Below, one piece after another: positions 25,065 through 34,085 of a stretch of 64,000 bases of DNA. The DNA is from Sphingopyxis microcysteis (GTDB lineage Bacteria; Pseudomonadota; Alphaproteobacteria; Sphingomonadales; Sphingomonadaceae). The notes under the pieces were generated by a model, which was not told the origin of the DNA, did no database searches, and saw only the letters and a list, made by a program, of their open reading frames with translations. The stretch covers positions 62,001 through 126,000 of the forward strand of contig NZ_JAANYY010000004.1 of assembly GCF_012274265.1 (NCBI RefSeq), read 5' to 3'. How positions within the stretch are numbered: the stretch's first letter is position 1; the number at the start of each line of letters is the position of its first letter. A program made the position numbers and the translations under genes.

Positions 25065-25607
25065 CTAGATTGTACACGCCTCTGCCAGCACCCGTCCCTT
25101 CCCCGTCAGCCCGTAAAGGCTCGTCGGGGGCCGCATATCGATCACCTCGCGCCGCACGAGCCCCTGCTCACCGAGCGTCGCCAGCCCCTGCGACAGCGCG
25201 CGCGGGGTCGCGGGGGCGAGCAGCCGCGACAGCGCGTTGAAGCGGTCGTGACCCGCGCCGATCCCGGCGACCAGCGGCAGGCTCCACCGCGTCGTGCCGC
25301 CGGGCGGTAGGCCGATCGCGCCTTGCGCTTCGGCGATCGTCGCGGCGCGCGCGGCGGCGGCTTTGCCTGCTTCGGTCAGGATATATTCGGGTCGCAGCGG
25401 GTGGCCGTGGCCGGGGTTGCGCTGGACCCAGCCCTGCGCGGCGGCGGCATTCAAGGTACGCGTCAGGCTGTCGCGCGACAGTGTCAACCGGTGCAGCAGT
25501 TCGACAAAGCGCGCGCCGCGATGCGCCGCCAGATCGGCGAGCAGTGGCACCAGCCAGCGGTGGCTGCCGAGCTGGAGCAGGAGCGGATCGGGCGCGCTTG
25601 ACGGCAT
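25065..25607 (-). CDS. HxlR-like winged-helix regulator, double-domain
   Basis: A 180-residue DNA-binding protein. The N-terminal half has an HxlR-type pattern (HRWLVPLLADLAAHRGARF, then LSRDSLTRTLNAAAAQGW), and a similar winged-helix pattern recurs near 130-165 (TPRALSQGLATLGEQGL), so the protein looks like two related wHTH units. The start is uncertain: ATG at 25607 or ATG at 25625. It is divergent from the VOC gene and probably controls it through the repeats between them. Confidence 0.72.
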   Translation of the reverse strand: MPSSAPDPLLLQLGSHRWLVPLLADLAAHRGARFVELLHRLTLSRDSLTRTLNAAAAQGWVQRNPGHGHPLRPEYILTEAGKAAAARAATIAEAQGAIGLPPGGTTRWSLPLVAGIGAGHDRFNALSRLLAPATPRALSQGLATLGEQGLVRREVIDMRPPTSLYGLTGKGRVLAEACTI

Positions 25608-25616
25608 TTGCCAGTA

Positions 25617-25636
25617 ACTATACAAACCAGACTATA
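25617..25636. promoter_or_regulatory. Candidate HxlR operator: direct ACTATA repeats
   Basis: ACTATA occurs at 25617-25622 and 25631-25636, 14 bases apart, in the 60-base gap between the divergent regulator and the VOC gene. The spacing is greater than one helical turn, so this is a guess at an operator. Confidence 0.4.
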
Positions 25637-25668
25637 GGTGCAAGCGCCTTGGCTGTGGGAGGAAAGAC

Positions 25669-26043
25669 ATGACACTCGAAATCGGATCCGAACTCACCTG
25701 TTCGATGGGGGTGACCGACATGACCGCGGCGATCGCCTGGTACGAGCGCGTGATGCACTGCAAATTGCTCTACCGCGCAGACGAGATCGGCTGGTGCGAG
25801 CTGGCGACCCCGATGGCGGGGGTCAATATCGGCCTCAGCCAGGTCGAGAGCGTGGTGCAGGGCGGCGGCGCGACGAATGTGTTCGAGGTCGCCGACATCG
25901 ATGCGGCCAAGGCGCATCTCGATGCCGAAGGGGTGCGCCAGGACGGCGATATCCAGCATATCCCGGGGCTGGTGAAGCTCATCACCTTCTATGATCCCGA
26001 CGGCAATGCCTTCATGTTCTCGCGGTCGGAAGCGGCGGCATGA
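25669..26043 (+). CDS. VOC-family (glyoxalase-like) protein
   Basis: A 124-residue protein of the vicinal-oxygen-chelate fold. The two beta-alpha-beta units are visible (VTDMTAAIAWYERV.. and FEVADIDAAKAHLDAEG..), ending with the usual FYDPDGNAFMFS. GGAGG stands 8 bases before the ATG. The reaction is unknown; such stand-alone proteins may act on glyoxals, antibiotics or aromatic compounds. It overlaps the next gene by ATGA and is divergent from the HxlR-like regulator. Confidence 0.82.
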   Translation: MTLEIGSELTCSMGVTDMTAAIAWYERVMHCKLLYRADEIGWCELATPMAGVNIGLSQVESVVQGGGATNVFEVADIDAAKAHLDAEGVRQDGDIQHIPGLVKLITFYDPDGNAFMFSRSEAAA

Positions 26044-26525
26044 CGGCGCGTTGGGGGATGGCGGCGCTGCTGGCGATCGCGGCCCCGGCAGCGGCGCAGG
26101 CGCCCGCCCCGTCGCTCGCGGCATGGCATGGCAGCTGGTCCGGTGAAGGGACCGCATTCGGAAAAGCAGCGACCGCGACGCTGGTGATCAAGGGAGCGCC
26201 CGACGGCGACGCGACGGCGCTCGCCTATCGACTGGCGGTACCCGGAACGCCGCCGATCGACTATGCGGCCGAAGCGATTTACCGCGTCGATGCCAAGGGC
26301 CGGGTGCGCGGCGACTGGACCGACAACATGGGTCGGACGCGTCCGATCGGAGGACGGGTTGCCGGGTCCGAGTGGCACAATCATTGGGGCAGCGCCGACG
26401 TCGAGATTGGCCGCTCGACCTATGTGCTGGAAGCGCCCGATCGGATGATTGTCACCGATTCGGTTCTAAAAGATGACGGTAGCTGGCGCGTGTTCGCGAC
26501 GCTTCGCTTTCAGCGAACCCGTTGA
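26040..26525 (+). CDS. Secreted protein of unknown function (lipocalin-like size)
   Basis: A 161-residue protein with an N-terminal signal peptide (hydrophobic stretch 5-18, cleavage near AAAQA). The mature part begins with LAAWHGSWSGEGTAFGK and alternates strand-like segments, suggesting a small beta-barrel. No family can be named with confidence. It is coupled to the VOC gene by a 4-base overlap. Confidence 0.6.
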   Translation: MTARWGMAALLAIAAPAAAQAPAPSLAAWHGSWSGEGTAFGKAATATLVIKGAPDGDATALAYRLAVPGTPPIDYAAEAIYRVDAKGRVRGDWTDNMGRTRPIGGRVAGSEWHNHWGSADVEIGRSTYVLEAPDRMIVTDSVLKDDGSWRVFATLRFQRTR

Positions 26526-26562
26526 AAAACAGCCACGTTCTGACGCATTCCATGCTGTGGGC

Positions 26563-26595
26563 AAAAAAAGAGGGCCGGGACTTGCGTCCCGGCCC
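26563..26595 (-). terminator. Intrinsic terminator for the minus-strand receptor gene
   Basis: A 10-base perfect stem GGGCCGGGAC/GTCCCGGCCC with loop TTGC; on the minus strand it is followed by a T-run (26563-26569). It lies about 175 bases past the receptor stop codon. Confidence 0.75.
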
Positions 26596-26768
26596 AGCCT
26601 TTCAGGCTCTCCCCTCCTGAAACTGTTGACGCAATGAATGCCACATTAATGTCATGTTGGGAAGGCCTAAATTTGCGGCAGGCCTGCCCAATTATTGTGC
26701 AGTGCAGCGTGCAGCAAAAAGGGGCCGGTTCGTTGCCGAACCGAACCCATTTTTGCGTCCGATGGAGC

Positions 26769-29138
26769 TCAGAACGTCTTGCGCGCGGTGATGCCAAAGG
26801 TGCGCGGCTGACCGACCGTATAGCCGAGCCGTGCCCGTCCGCCACGCTCGCGATCGAACGACAGCAGCGCGTTTTCGTCGAACAGATTGTTGACGTACGC
26901 GATCAGCGACAGGCCGCCTTCGAAGTCGACCCCGGCACTCAGATTGACCAACTGATAATCGGGCAATTGCAGGTCGACCGTCGTCGACGACCCCGCCGGT
27001 GCACCCCCGAACGGCAAGCCGTGGACGAAGGTCCGCGGGTTGTTTTCCTGATCGGCGGGCTGGGTGTAGCGGGTGCCGACATGTTGGAAGGATGCCGCAA
27101 CATACATGTTCGCGGCATCGCCAATCGGCCATTCATAGCTGCCCGACGCCGATAGCTGGAATTTCGGCACCGACGGCAGGCGATTGCCTTCGCGAATCCC
27201 CGTCGCGGTCGCGAGCACGCCGGGCAGGGTGGTGTCGAATTCGGCCTCGATCAGGCTGCCCGACAGGTTGAAATCGAGCCCGTCGGCCGGCGACAGCCCG
27301 AGTTCGAATTCGACCCCCATCGAATGCGCCTTGTCGACGTTGAACACGATCCGCGACGAACAGCTGCCGGCATCGAGCGTGACCTGCAGATTCTTGATGT
27401 CGTTGTAGAAGCCCGCGGCGTTGAAGGTGAAGCCGCGACCCTGCGACTTGATCCCCAGCTCGTAGTTCCACAGCGTTTCGTCGTCATAGTCCTGGAACCC
27501 GCCGAACAATGCCGCGTCGGCTGGGGTGCAGAGCGGCAGGTTGAGCGGATCATTGACCCCGCCAAGGCGGAAGCCCTTCGACGCCTGCGCGTTGACCGTC
27601 ACGCTGTCGCTGAGGTCGTAGGACAACAGGAAGCGCGGGGTGAAACCGCTCGACTTGGTGCTGTCGGTGCGGTTGTCGCCATTGGCGAACAGCCCGCCCG
27701 ATTTGAAGCTGCGCGTTTCCTTGAAGTCGTAATAGCGCCCGCCCGCGGTCGCCGTGAACGCATCGCTGAGGTCAAAGCTGACCTCGCCGAACAGCGCGAA
27801 CTGCTTGATGTCATAGGGCAGCAAGGCGTTGTACGGCGAGTTTGCGGCAAAGCCATTGGCGACCGCCGCCGACGTTCCAGCACCGAGCACCGCGTCGGTC
27901 ACCGCGTCATAACCGGGGGTGGGTAGCGTCTGGCTATAGACGCGGTCGACCTTTGAATAGAAAGCGCCGAGCACCCACTGGAACGGGCTGTCATTGTCCG
28001 ACGCGATGCGCACTTCCTGCGACCAGGTTTCAAGGTCGGTGGTGTCGACCAGGTTCGACGGCAGCAGAACACCGGCGGCCGGGAAGCCGAGATCGACCGA
28101 CACCGATCCGGTGAGCGCGCTTGCGTCGCGGCTGACCAATATGTCGCGGTTGATGTAACTGGTCACCGAGGTGAGCTTGGCGCCGCCGAGCCCGACATTG
28201 AGGTTGAGGTCCGCGATCAGCGTCTCGTCCTCGAACCCTTCGCGCAGCAACAGATATTGCTCGCGCTCGTCGAAGGTCACCTGCGGCCGCGTCGTCGTGA
28301 AGCGATTGCCGTACAGATTATAGATGTCCTGGCGATTGAAGCCGTCGGCGGTGACCTTTTGATACACCACGCGCGGGGTGATCGAAAAATTGTCGCTGGG
28401 CTCGAACGTCAGCGCGAGCCGACCGCCATAGCGTTCGCCGCTGTTGACGTCATCGCCGCCCGCCGGGCCGATCGCGTTGATGAAGCCGCCGTAGCGCGTG
28501 TAATAGCCGACCGCGCGCAGCGCCGCGGTGTCGCCCATCGGCACATTGACCGCGCCCTTCAAATGGCCGCCGAAGTCGTCGCCGTCGACAAGGTTGAGGT
28601 TCGCCTCGACGCTGCCCTCCATCACCCCGATCTTGGGTTGATTGGTGATGTAGCGGATGGTGCCGCCGACCGAACCCGATCCGAACAGGGTGCCCTGCGG
28701 CCCGCGGAGCGTCTCGACGCGGTTCAGATCGTACAGATCGATGTCGGGGGTGAACAGCGACAGCGAGATCACGCTTTCGTCGAGATAGACGCCGACCTGT
28801 TCCTTGACCCCCGGCTGGTCGCGGACGACCTGCCCCGCCGACACGCCGCGCACCGACACCTGGCTCTGGCCGGGGCCGAGGTTCTGCACCGACAGGCCGG
28901 CGACGTTGCGCGACAGGTCTTCCAGCGTCACCGCACCCGATTTCTGGATGTCTTCGGCGGTCTGGGCGTTGATCGAAAAGGGAATGTCCTGAAGATTGGC
29001 GTCGCGCTTGGTCGCGGTGACGATGATGATGTTGCTGTCGTCTTCGGCAGCGCCGGCCTCCTGCGCGAGGGCGGGCGTGGCAATGGGCACCAGCGCGAGC
29101 GTCGAAAGCCCGGCCAGCAGCATAGTGCGAGCATGCAT
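26769..29138 (-). CDS. TonB-dependent outer-membrane receptor
   Basis: A 789-residue outer-membrane transporter. A signal peptide is followed by a plug domain with the segments VTATKRDANLQDIPFS, VSVRGVS and RVETLRGPQGTLFGSGSVGGTIRY, then a long beta-barrel ending in a C-terminal phenylalanine (ARKTF), as expected. AAAGGA lies just ahead of the ATG at 29138. No sigma/anti-sigma pair or transport genes flank it, so its substrate is open; sphingomonads have many such receptors for carbohydrates, aromatics or siderophores. Confidence 0.93.
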   Translation of the reverse strand: MHARTMLLAGLSTLALVPIATPALAQEAGAAEDDSNIIIVTATKRDANLQDIPFSINAQTAEDIQKSGAVTLEDLSRNVAGLSVQNLGPGQSQVSVRGVSAGQVVRDQPGVKEQVGVYLDESVISLSLFTPDIDLYDLNRVETLRGPQGTLFGSGSVGGTIRYITNQPKIGVMEGSVEANLNLVDGDDFGGHLKGAVNVPMGDTAALRAVGYYTRYGGFINAIGPAGGDDVNSGERYGGRLALTFEPSDNFSITPRVVYQKVTADGFNRQDIYNLYGNRFTTTRPQVTFDEREQYLLLREGFEDETLIADLNLNVGLGGAKLTSVTSYINRDILVSRDASALTGSVSVDLGFPAAGVLLPSNLVDTTDLETWSQEVRIASDNDSPFQWVLGAFYSKVDRVYSQTLPTPGYDAVTDAVLGAGTSAAVANGFAANSPYNALLPYDIKQFALFGEVSFDLSDAFTATAGGRYYDFKETRSFKSGGLFANGDNRTDSTKSSGFTPRFLLSYDLSDSVTVNAQASKGFRLGGVNDPLNLPLCTPADAALFGGFQDYDDETLWNYELGIKSQGRGFTFNAAGFYNDIKNLQVTLDAGSCSSRIVFNVDKAHSMGVEFELGLSPADGLDFNLSGSLIEAEFDTTLPGVLATATGIREGNRLPSVPKFQLSASGSYEWPIGDAANMYVAASFQHVGTRYTQPADQENNPRTFVHGLPFGGAPAGSSTTVDLQLPDYQLVNLSAGVDFEGGLSLIAYVNNLFDENALLSFDRERGGRARLGYTVGQPRTFGITARKTF

Positions 29139-29307
29139 GGTGATATCCTTTCTGTACTGCGCGCGGCTATGTTGCCGCGTCGCGGGGCAAGAGGTGCGCC
29201 TCTTGCCGCAAATTCGCAATGGCCCGCGAATCCCGCGGAACAAAATTACCGAGGGCTGTTGCGCGGCGGCCACAGTAGCAGAATGCAAGCTTGGGGCGTC
29301 CACGCCC

Positions 29308-29337
29308 AAAAAAATGGCCGGGGATAAACCCCGGCCA
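29308..29337 (-). terminator. Intrinsic terminator of amtB
   Basis: A 9-base stem TGGCCGGGG/CCCCGGCCA with loop ATAAA, followed on the minus strand by seven Ts. It lies about 87 bases past the amtB stop. The surrounding gap, 29139-29423, has no gene that I can see. Confidence 0.88.
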
Positions 29338-29423
29338 GTGGTTCGCAGGAGGAACCTGGTGAGGATCCCGCCGCCGCCGTTTGAAAGGAGAGAGAGACGT
29401 GCGGCGACGGGTATCCTGTCTCG

Positions 29424-30788
29424 TCAATAATTATAGGCGCGCTCGCCATGCTCGCCGAGGTCGAGGCCTTCGCGTTCGACCTCTGCCGCGACGCGTCCGC
29501 CGGTGACGGCCTTGGCGATATAGAAGGCGATGGCCGAGCCGACGGCGGACCAGAGGACGGCGACGCCGACCGATTTGATCTGGATCCACAGCTGGCTGCC
29601 AAGGACATAATCGTCGCCTGCCGGACCGCCGAGCGCGGGCAGCATCGTGACCGCGGTCAGCACCGACCCGATCAGGCCGCCGACGCCATGGATGCCGAAC
29701 ACGTCGAGCGAGTCGTCAAAGCCGAGCTTGGCCTTCAGTTTCATCACGACGATGCAGCAGACGACACCCGCGACGGCGCCGAGCAGGATCGCGCCGAACG
29801 GGCCCGAATTGCCCGCTGCCGGGGTGACCGCGACCAGACCGGCAATCGCCCCCGAACAGGCGCCGAGCAGCGAACCCTTGTGGCCGAGGGCGCGTTCGGT
29901 GAGCATCCAGAACAGCACGCCGGCAGCGGTGGCGGTAAAGGTGTTGATCAGCGCCAGACCCGCCGAACCATTGGCTTCGAGCGCCGAGCCGGCGTTGAAA
30001 CCGAACCAGCCCACCCACAGCAGGCCGGTACCAATCAACGTCATGGTCAGCGAGTGCGGCGCCATGATGTCTTTCTGATAGCCATTGCGCTTGCCGATGA
30101 TCAGGCAGCCGACCAGCGCCGCGACGCCCGCGTTGATGTGGACGACGGTGCCGCCGGCAAAATCGAGCGCGCCCCAGCCAAAGATCAGCCCGGTGGCTTC
30201 GTCGGTGCCGCCGAGATACCAGACCATGTGCGCGATCGGATAATAGACGATGGTCAACCAGACGATCGCAAAGACCATCACCGCCGAAAATTTCATGCGT
30301 TCGACGAGTCCGCCGAGCACCAGCGCGACGGTGATCGCCGAGAAGGTCATCTGGAACGCGATGAAGACGAATTCGGGGATGACGACGCCGTCGGTAAAGG
30401 TCGCGACGGTCGAATCGGCGGTCACCCCGGCGAGGAACAGCTTGCCCGACGAGATGAACTGGTTGGCGTCGCCGCCAAAGGCCAGGCTGTAGCCGAACAT
30501 CACCCACATGATCATCGCCAGGCTGGCGACCGCGATGATCTGGGTCAGCACCGACAGCATGTTCTTGGTACGGACGAGGCCGCCATAGAACAGCGCGAGG
30601 CCGGGAACGATCATCGCCATGACCAGCACGGTCGCGGTGATCATCCACGCGGTGTCGCCCTTGTCGGGCGTCGGCGCGGCGGCTTCGGCGACCGCAGGCG
30701 CGGCTTCCTGCGCCCAGGCGGGCAGCGCGGCAAACAGCGACAGGCCGACGGCCCCGGCGCCCGCCGCAATTTTATTTGCGAACGTCAT
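29424..30788 (-). CDS. amtB: Ammonium transporter
   Basis: A 454-residue trimeric ammonium channel with a signal peptide (cleavage near AWA) and an extra A/P-rich stretch before the first of eleven membrane helices. The family region DFAGGTVVHINAGVAALVG is present. The ATG at 30788 is preceded by GGGGGA; an upstream in-frame start would add seven residues. It lies 17 bases downstream of glnK, which blocks the channel when nitrogen is abundant, and shares its sigma-54 promoter. Confidence 0.95.
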   Translation of the reverse strand: MTFANKIAAGAGAVGLSLFAALPAWAQEAAPAVAEAAAPTPDKGDTAWMITATVLVMAMIVPGLALFYGGLVRTKNMLSVLTQIIAVASLAMIMWVMFGYSLAFGGDANQFISSGKLFLAGVTADSTVATFTDGVVIPEFVFIAFQMTFSAITVALVLGGLVERMKFSAVMVFAIVWLTIVYYPIAHMVWYLGGTDEATGLIFGWGALDFAGGTVVHINAGVAALVGCLIIGKRNGYQKDIMAPHSLTMTLIGTGLLWVGWFGFNAGSALEANGSAGLALINTFTATAAGVLFWMLTERALGHKGSLLGACSGAIAGLVAVTPAAGNSGPFGAILLGAVAGVVCCIVVMKLKAKLGFDDSLDVFGIHGVGGLIGSVLTAVTMLPALGGPAGDDYVLGSQLWIQIKSVGVAVLWSAVGSAIAFYIAKAVTGGRVAAEVEREGLDLGEHGERAYNY

Positions 30789-30805
30789 ATTTTCCCCCTT
30801 TGTCA

Positions 30806-31168
<363 letters not shown>

Positions 31169-31179
31169 TCATGTTGCAG

Positions 31180-31195
31180 TGCAACAGCCGTGCCA
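31180..31195 (-). promoter_or_regulatory. Sigma-54 (-24/-12) promoter of glnK-amtB
   Basis: On the minus strand the sequence reads TGGCACGGCTGTTGCA, an exact match to the TGGCAC-N5-TTGCA consensus. It lies 36 bases ahead of the glnK start codon. Activation by NtrC is inferred; no NtrC site was searched by computation. Confidence 0.88.
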
Positions 31196-31372
31196 GATTA
31201 CGCGCGGCGCGGAAAAGTTAACATTTTGTGACGGGGTTCCTGCGATCAGGCGAATAATCGGTCGTTTACTGGGCAGGTGAGGCAGGGGTTTGCCTAAAAT
31301 TTAGGCATTGTGCGACGATCGTTCGCGTCTTGGAGATGACAGCCCCAGACCGAAGATAGCCCCTCAATCATC

Positions 31373-31466
31373 GTCATCCCGGACCCTTCGACAAGCTCAG
31401 GACAGGCTTGATCTGGGATCCATGACTTTGGCGCTGCGATGGATCCCGGATCAAGTCCGGGATGAC
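31373..31466. repeat. Palindromic repeat (GTCATCCCGGA family) with CTTCGACAAGCTCAGGA insert
   Basis: Starts GTCATCCCGGAC and ends GTCCGGGATGAC; the left half contains CCTTCGACAAGCTCAGGACAG, a module of the family seen at 32461-32542. A hybrid element in the 594-base gap upstream of glnK (31145-31738), which holds no gene. Confidence 0.8.
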
Positions 31467-31501
31467 GAGGGTATGGGAACCACCGGTTGCGGACATAGCC
31501 G

Positions 31502-31690
31502 ATCCTCCCCCACCGGGGGAGGGGGCCACCCGAAGGGTGGTGGAGGGGCACAGGCGGTTTGCGCTGCGCTGGGCCGAAAGAACCAAGCTTTCCGGGAACG
31601 TAGCAGGGGCGCACGACTTCGGCGGCAAGGCAAACCGACGGTGCCCCTCCACCAGCTTCGCTGGTCCCCCTCCCCGTTCCGGGGAGGATC
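31502..31690. repeat. Palindromic repeat (CCTCCCCCACCGGGGGAGG family), long inverted pair
   Basis: Outer hairpins TCCTCCCCCACCGGGGGAGGG and its degenerate inverted copy CCCTCCCCGTTCCGGGGAGGA enclose inverted inner arms TGGTGGAGGGGCA/TGCCCCTCCACCA and GGTTTGC..GCAAACC. It fills the rest of the glnK-EEP gap. Confidence 0.82.
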
Positions 31691-31738
31691 GGCTATGTCC
31701 GCTTCCCACCCCAAAGCAGCCGTTCAAAGCCGTCGGCT

Positions 31739-32434
31739 TTACCCCGCCGCCCGGAACTGCGCCCAGATCGGCAGATGGTCCGATGCGCGCGCGGCGAGCG
31801 CGCTGCGATGCACCCCCGCGTCCACCGCCTCCAGGTCGGGCGAGGCGAAAATGCGGTCGAGCCGCGCCACCGGGCGCCGGCTGTGGAAACTATGGCCGGT
31901 GTCGATCAGCCGGTGGCGCTCGCCGAAATCATGCAGGCAGCCGCCAGTTGCGCGCCATTCGTTGCAGTCACCCATCAATATGGTGGGCAGCACTTCGCCT
32001 TCCGCAACGTGATTCAGGATCGCACGCGCCTGATGGCGGCGGCGCAGCCCCGAAATGTCGAGGTGCATGCCGACCACCCGCAATCTTGTGCCGCCGATAC
32101 GGATCGTCGCCGCGACCGCGCCGCGCGGCTCGAGCGTCGGCAGGTGCAGCGCATGGCTTTCCTCGACCTCCGCGCCCTTGCGGACGAGCAGCGCATTGCC
32201 GTGCCAGCCGATGCTGTGCGGACGGGCCGTCAGCGCGACCGGCACATAGTCGCTATGATCTTCGAACATGTGCGGCGGGATCGCGCTGGCGCGCGTGCCG
32301 AAGCGGCGATCCGCCTCCTGCAGCGCGACGATGTCGGCGTCGAGCTCGCCGAGCACCGCCAGCACCCGCCCGGGATCGCGGCGCCGGTCGAGCCCGATGC
32401 CCTTGCGCATATTGTAGCTGGCAACTTTGATCAT
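31739..32434 (-). CDS. Endonuclease/exonuclease/phosphatase (EEP) family protein
   Basis: A 231-residue metal-dependent phosphoesterase. Family landmarks in order: ASYNMRKG at the N terminus, the metal ligand in IVALQEAD, GMHLDI, LMGDCNEW and the final RASDHLPI with the catalytic D-H. There is no signal peptide. Homologues act on DNA, RNA or phospholipids; the substrate here is unknown. It is the last gene of a minus-strand run starting at DUF924. Confidence 0.87.
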   Translation of the reverse strand: MIKVASYNMRKGIGLDRRRDPGRVLAVLGELDADIVALQEADRRFGTRASAIPPHMFEDHSDYVPVALTARPHSIGWHGNALLVRKGAEVEESHALHLPTLEPRGAVAATIRIGGTRLRVVGMHLDISGLRRRHQARAILNHVAEGEVLPTILMGDCNEWRATGGCLHDFGERHRLIDTGHSFHSRRPVARLDRIFASPDLEAVDAGVHRSALAARASDHLPIWAQFRAAG

Positions 32435-32460
32435 GGGAGGGTTTGGAACTGACCTTGAAT

Positions 32461-32542
32461 CCGTTTGTGCTGAGCTTGTCGAAGCACGGTCCTGCTTTCT
32501 TTCAAATGGAAAAACGGTCCTTCGACAAGCTCAGGACGAACG
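32461..32542. repeat. Palindromic repeat (CCGTTTGTGCTGAGCTTGTC family)
   Basis: Starts CCGTTTGTGCTGAGCTTGTC and ends with inverted GACAAGCTCAGGACGAACGG, with CGGTCC/ACGGTCC inside. Same family as 47225-47310. Confidence 0.8.
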
Positions 32543-32562
32543 GACGTGGGGTTAGGTTGCAG

Positions 32563-32775
32563 CTAGCCCGCCTCAAATTCCGCCAGCAACGCCCGCGCTT
32601 CGTCGAGATCCTCGTCGAGCACCATGATCCGCACCGGGATCATCAACCCGACGCTTTCGGCGATATTCATCCCGGCGTCGAAACAGACGGCATGCACCCC
32701 GGCGCTTTCGATCCGCCCGCGCAGCAGTTCGGCTTCGGCGCCGTTCGGGATGCGGACGAGTTCGACGAGTGGCAT
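32563..32775 (-). CDS. DUF2007 domain protein
   Basis: A 70-residue protein matching the DUF2007 pattern: LVRIPNGAEAELLRGRIESAGV, then a loop, then VRIMVLDEDLDEARALLAEF. Such domains are thought to be small signal-transducing or regulatory modules, without proven function. Its ATG overlaps the stop of the PNPOx-like gene by one base. Confidence 0.82.
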   Translation of the reverse strand: MPLVELVRIPNGAEAELLRGRIESAGVHAVCFDAGMNIAESVGLMIPVRIMVLDEDLDEARALLAEFEAG

Positions 32776-33341
32776 CAGGCAGGCTCGCCCTCGATGAAAC
32801 GGTCAGTGGGACGCGTCGGCAAGCCATCGATGCTTTGGGTCCGGCCCAGTGTCTTTTCGACCCACAGCGTCCGGTCGGCCTGCCGATGATATTTTTGCAG
32901 CGTGTCGCGCTCGTGCTGGAGTTCCATCATCGGCACCCCCCAGCCGCAGCTGGTCTGGACGCTCTCCACATCGATGACGAAAATCTGGCGCGTGCCGGGC
33001 AGCAGGGTGAAATGCGCCGCAAGCGCGGCCCAATCATCGTCCTGCGGCAGCACCGGGCGGCCGCGGCCATAGATGCGCAGGATCAGCGCGCTGCGGTCGA
33101 AAGCGCAGAACATGATCGTGATGCGGCCGTCGGCGGCAAGATGCGCGTGGGTCTCGTTGCCCGACCCGGCGAGGTCGAGATAGGCGACCTGGCTTTCGGA
33201 CAGGACGCGGAAACTGTCGGTATAGCCCTTGGGCGACAGGTTGATCCGCGCGTCGGCAGCGGCGGTCGCGGTGAAAAAGACCGGCTGTTTTTCGATGAAA
33301 GCGATATGTTTGTCGGTCAGCGTGTCGGTGAATTCGGCCAT
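32775..33341 (-). CDS. Pyridoxamine 5'-phosphate oxidase-like flavin-binding protein
   Basis: A 188-residue split-barrel protein with the family start FIEKQPVFFTATAA...INLSPKG and the block IMFCAFDRSALILRIYGRG. Members bind FMN or F420 and act as oxidoreductases; this is not PdxH itself because its substrate-binding C terminus is missing. It is coupled to the DUF2007 gene. Confidence 0.83.
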   Translation of the reverse strand: MAEFTDTLTDKHIAFIEKQPVFFTATAAADARINLSPKGYTDSFRVLSESQVAYLDLAGSGNETHAHLAADGRITIMFCAFDRSALILRIYGRGRPVLPQDDDWAALAAHFTLLPGTRQIFVIDVESVQTSCGWGVPMMELQHERDTLQKYHRQADRTLWVEKTLGRTQSIDGLPTRPTDRFIEGEPA

Positions 33342-33369
33342 CGTGCGTCTCCGTATCGGCGCCGTCCTA

Positions 33370-33963
33370 TCACCAATTCTTGCCCTCTTCTATCGCCTCA
33401 ACCTCCTCGGGCCGCGTCGCACGGCCGAGCGCTTCGTTGCGGTGCGGAAAGCGGCCGAAGCGGTCGATGATATCGAAATGTTGCTGCGCATAGTCGTGAA
33501 ACATCGGATCGGCGAGCTGGTTCATCAGCCGCAGCGATTCGTGCTGGTCGGCAATGTCCTCGCTATGTTCAAAGGGCAGATAGGCGAATTGGCGCCGTTC
33601 GTCGGGCCATGCCTGGTCCCACCCCTTGGCTACGATGCCGCGCGCGATCGCGCGGGCCAGGCTGTCGGTGGTAAAGGCGTCGGCATGGCCGCGATAGATG
33701 TTGCGCGGCACCTGATCGAACAGGATCGCAGCGGCGAGCGCGGTGTCGGGATCGGCAAGAAAGGCTTCGGCGGGCTGCGAACGGAGCGCTGTGTGCCAAT
33801 CTTCGGCGAGGTTGCGCACTTCGGCGTCAAAATCGGGGCCGCCGCCGTGCCAGTCGTCCATCCCATGCACGTCGAACCAGAAGGCGAGGAGTTGTTGCGG
33901 CCAGTCGGCGGGCGGGGCCAGTGGTGGATTTTCGGTTTCGAGTACCAACGTCATTCTTCCCAT
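33370..33963 (-). CDS. DUF924 family protein
   Basis: A 197-residue all-helical protein of the DUF924 group, with the typical LLAFWFDVHGMDDWHGG start, FLADPDTALAAAILFDQVPRNIYRG and MNQLADPMFHDYAQQHFDIIDRFGRFPHRN. Function unknown; the fold resembles tetratricopeptide-like helices. The start may be 33963 or 33954. Confidence 0.85.
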   Translation of the reverse strand: MGRMTLVLETENPPLAPPADWPQQLLAFWFDVHGMDDWHGGGPDFDAEVRNLAEDWHTALRSQPAEAFLADPDTALAAAILFDQVPRNIYRGHADAFTTDSLARAIARGIVAKGWDQAWPDERRQFAYLPFEHSEDIADQHESLRLMNQLADPMFHDYAQQHFDIIDRFGRFPHRNEALGRATRPEEVEAIEEGKNW

Positions 33964-33967
33964 CAAT

Positions 33968-34070
33968 CGTCATCCCGGCGAAGGCCGGGATCTCACCATA
34001 ACGAACGGCCGCAACGGAGAGATCGTGTTGGGAGTCACGTGCCTCCCAACACCCTGCGCCGGGATGACGA
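33968..34070. repeat. Palindromic repeat (GTCATCCCGGCGAAGGCCGGGA family) carrying a nested hairpin
   Basis: Starts CGTCATCCCGGCGAAGGCCG and ends GCCGGGATGACG. Inside is a perfect 10-base stem GTGTTGGGAG/CTCCCAACAC (34025-34052) with loop TCACGTGC, the counterpart of the hairpin at 2737-2760. Confidence 0.85.
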
Positions 34071-34085
34071 TGACCGGTGGAGCGG

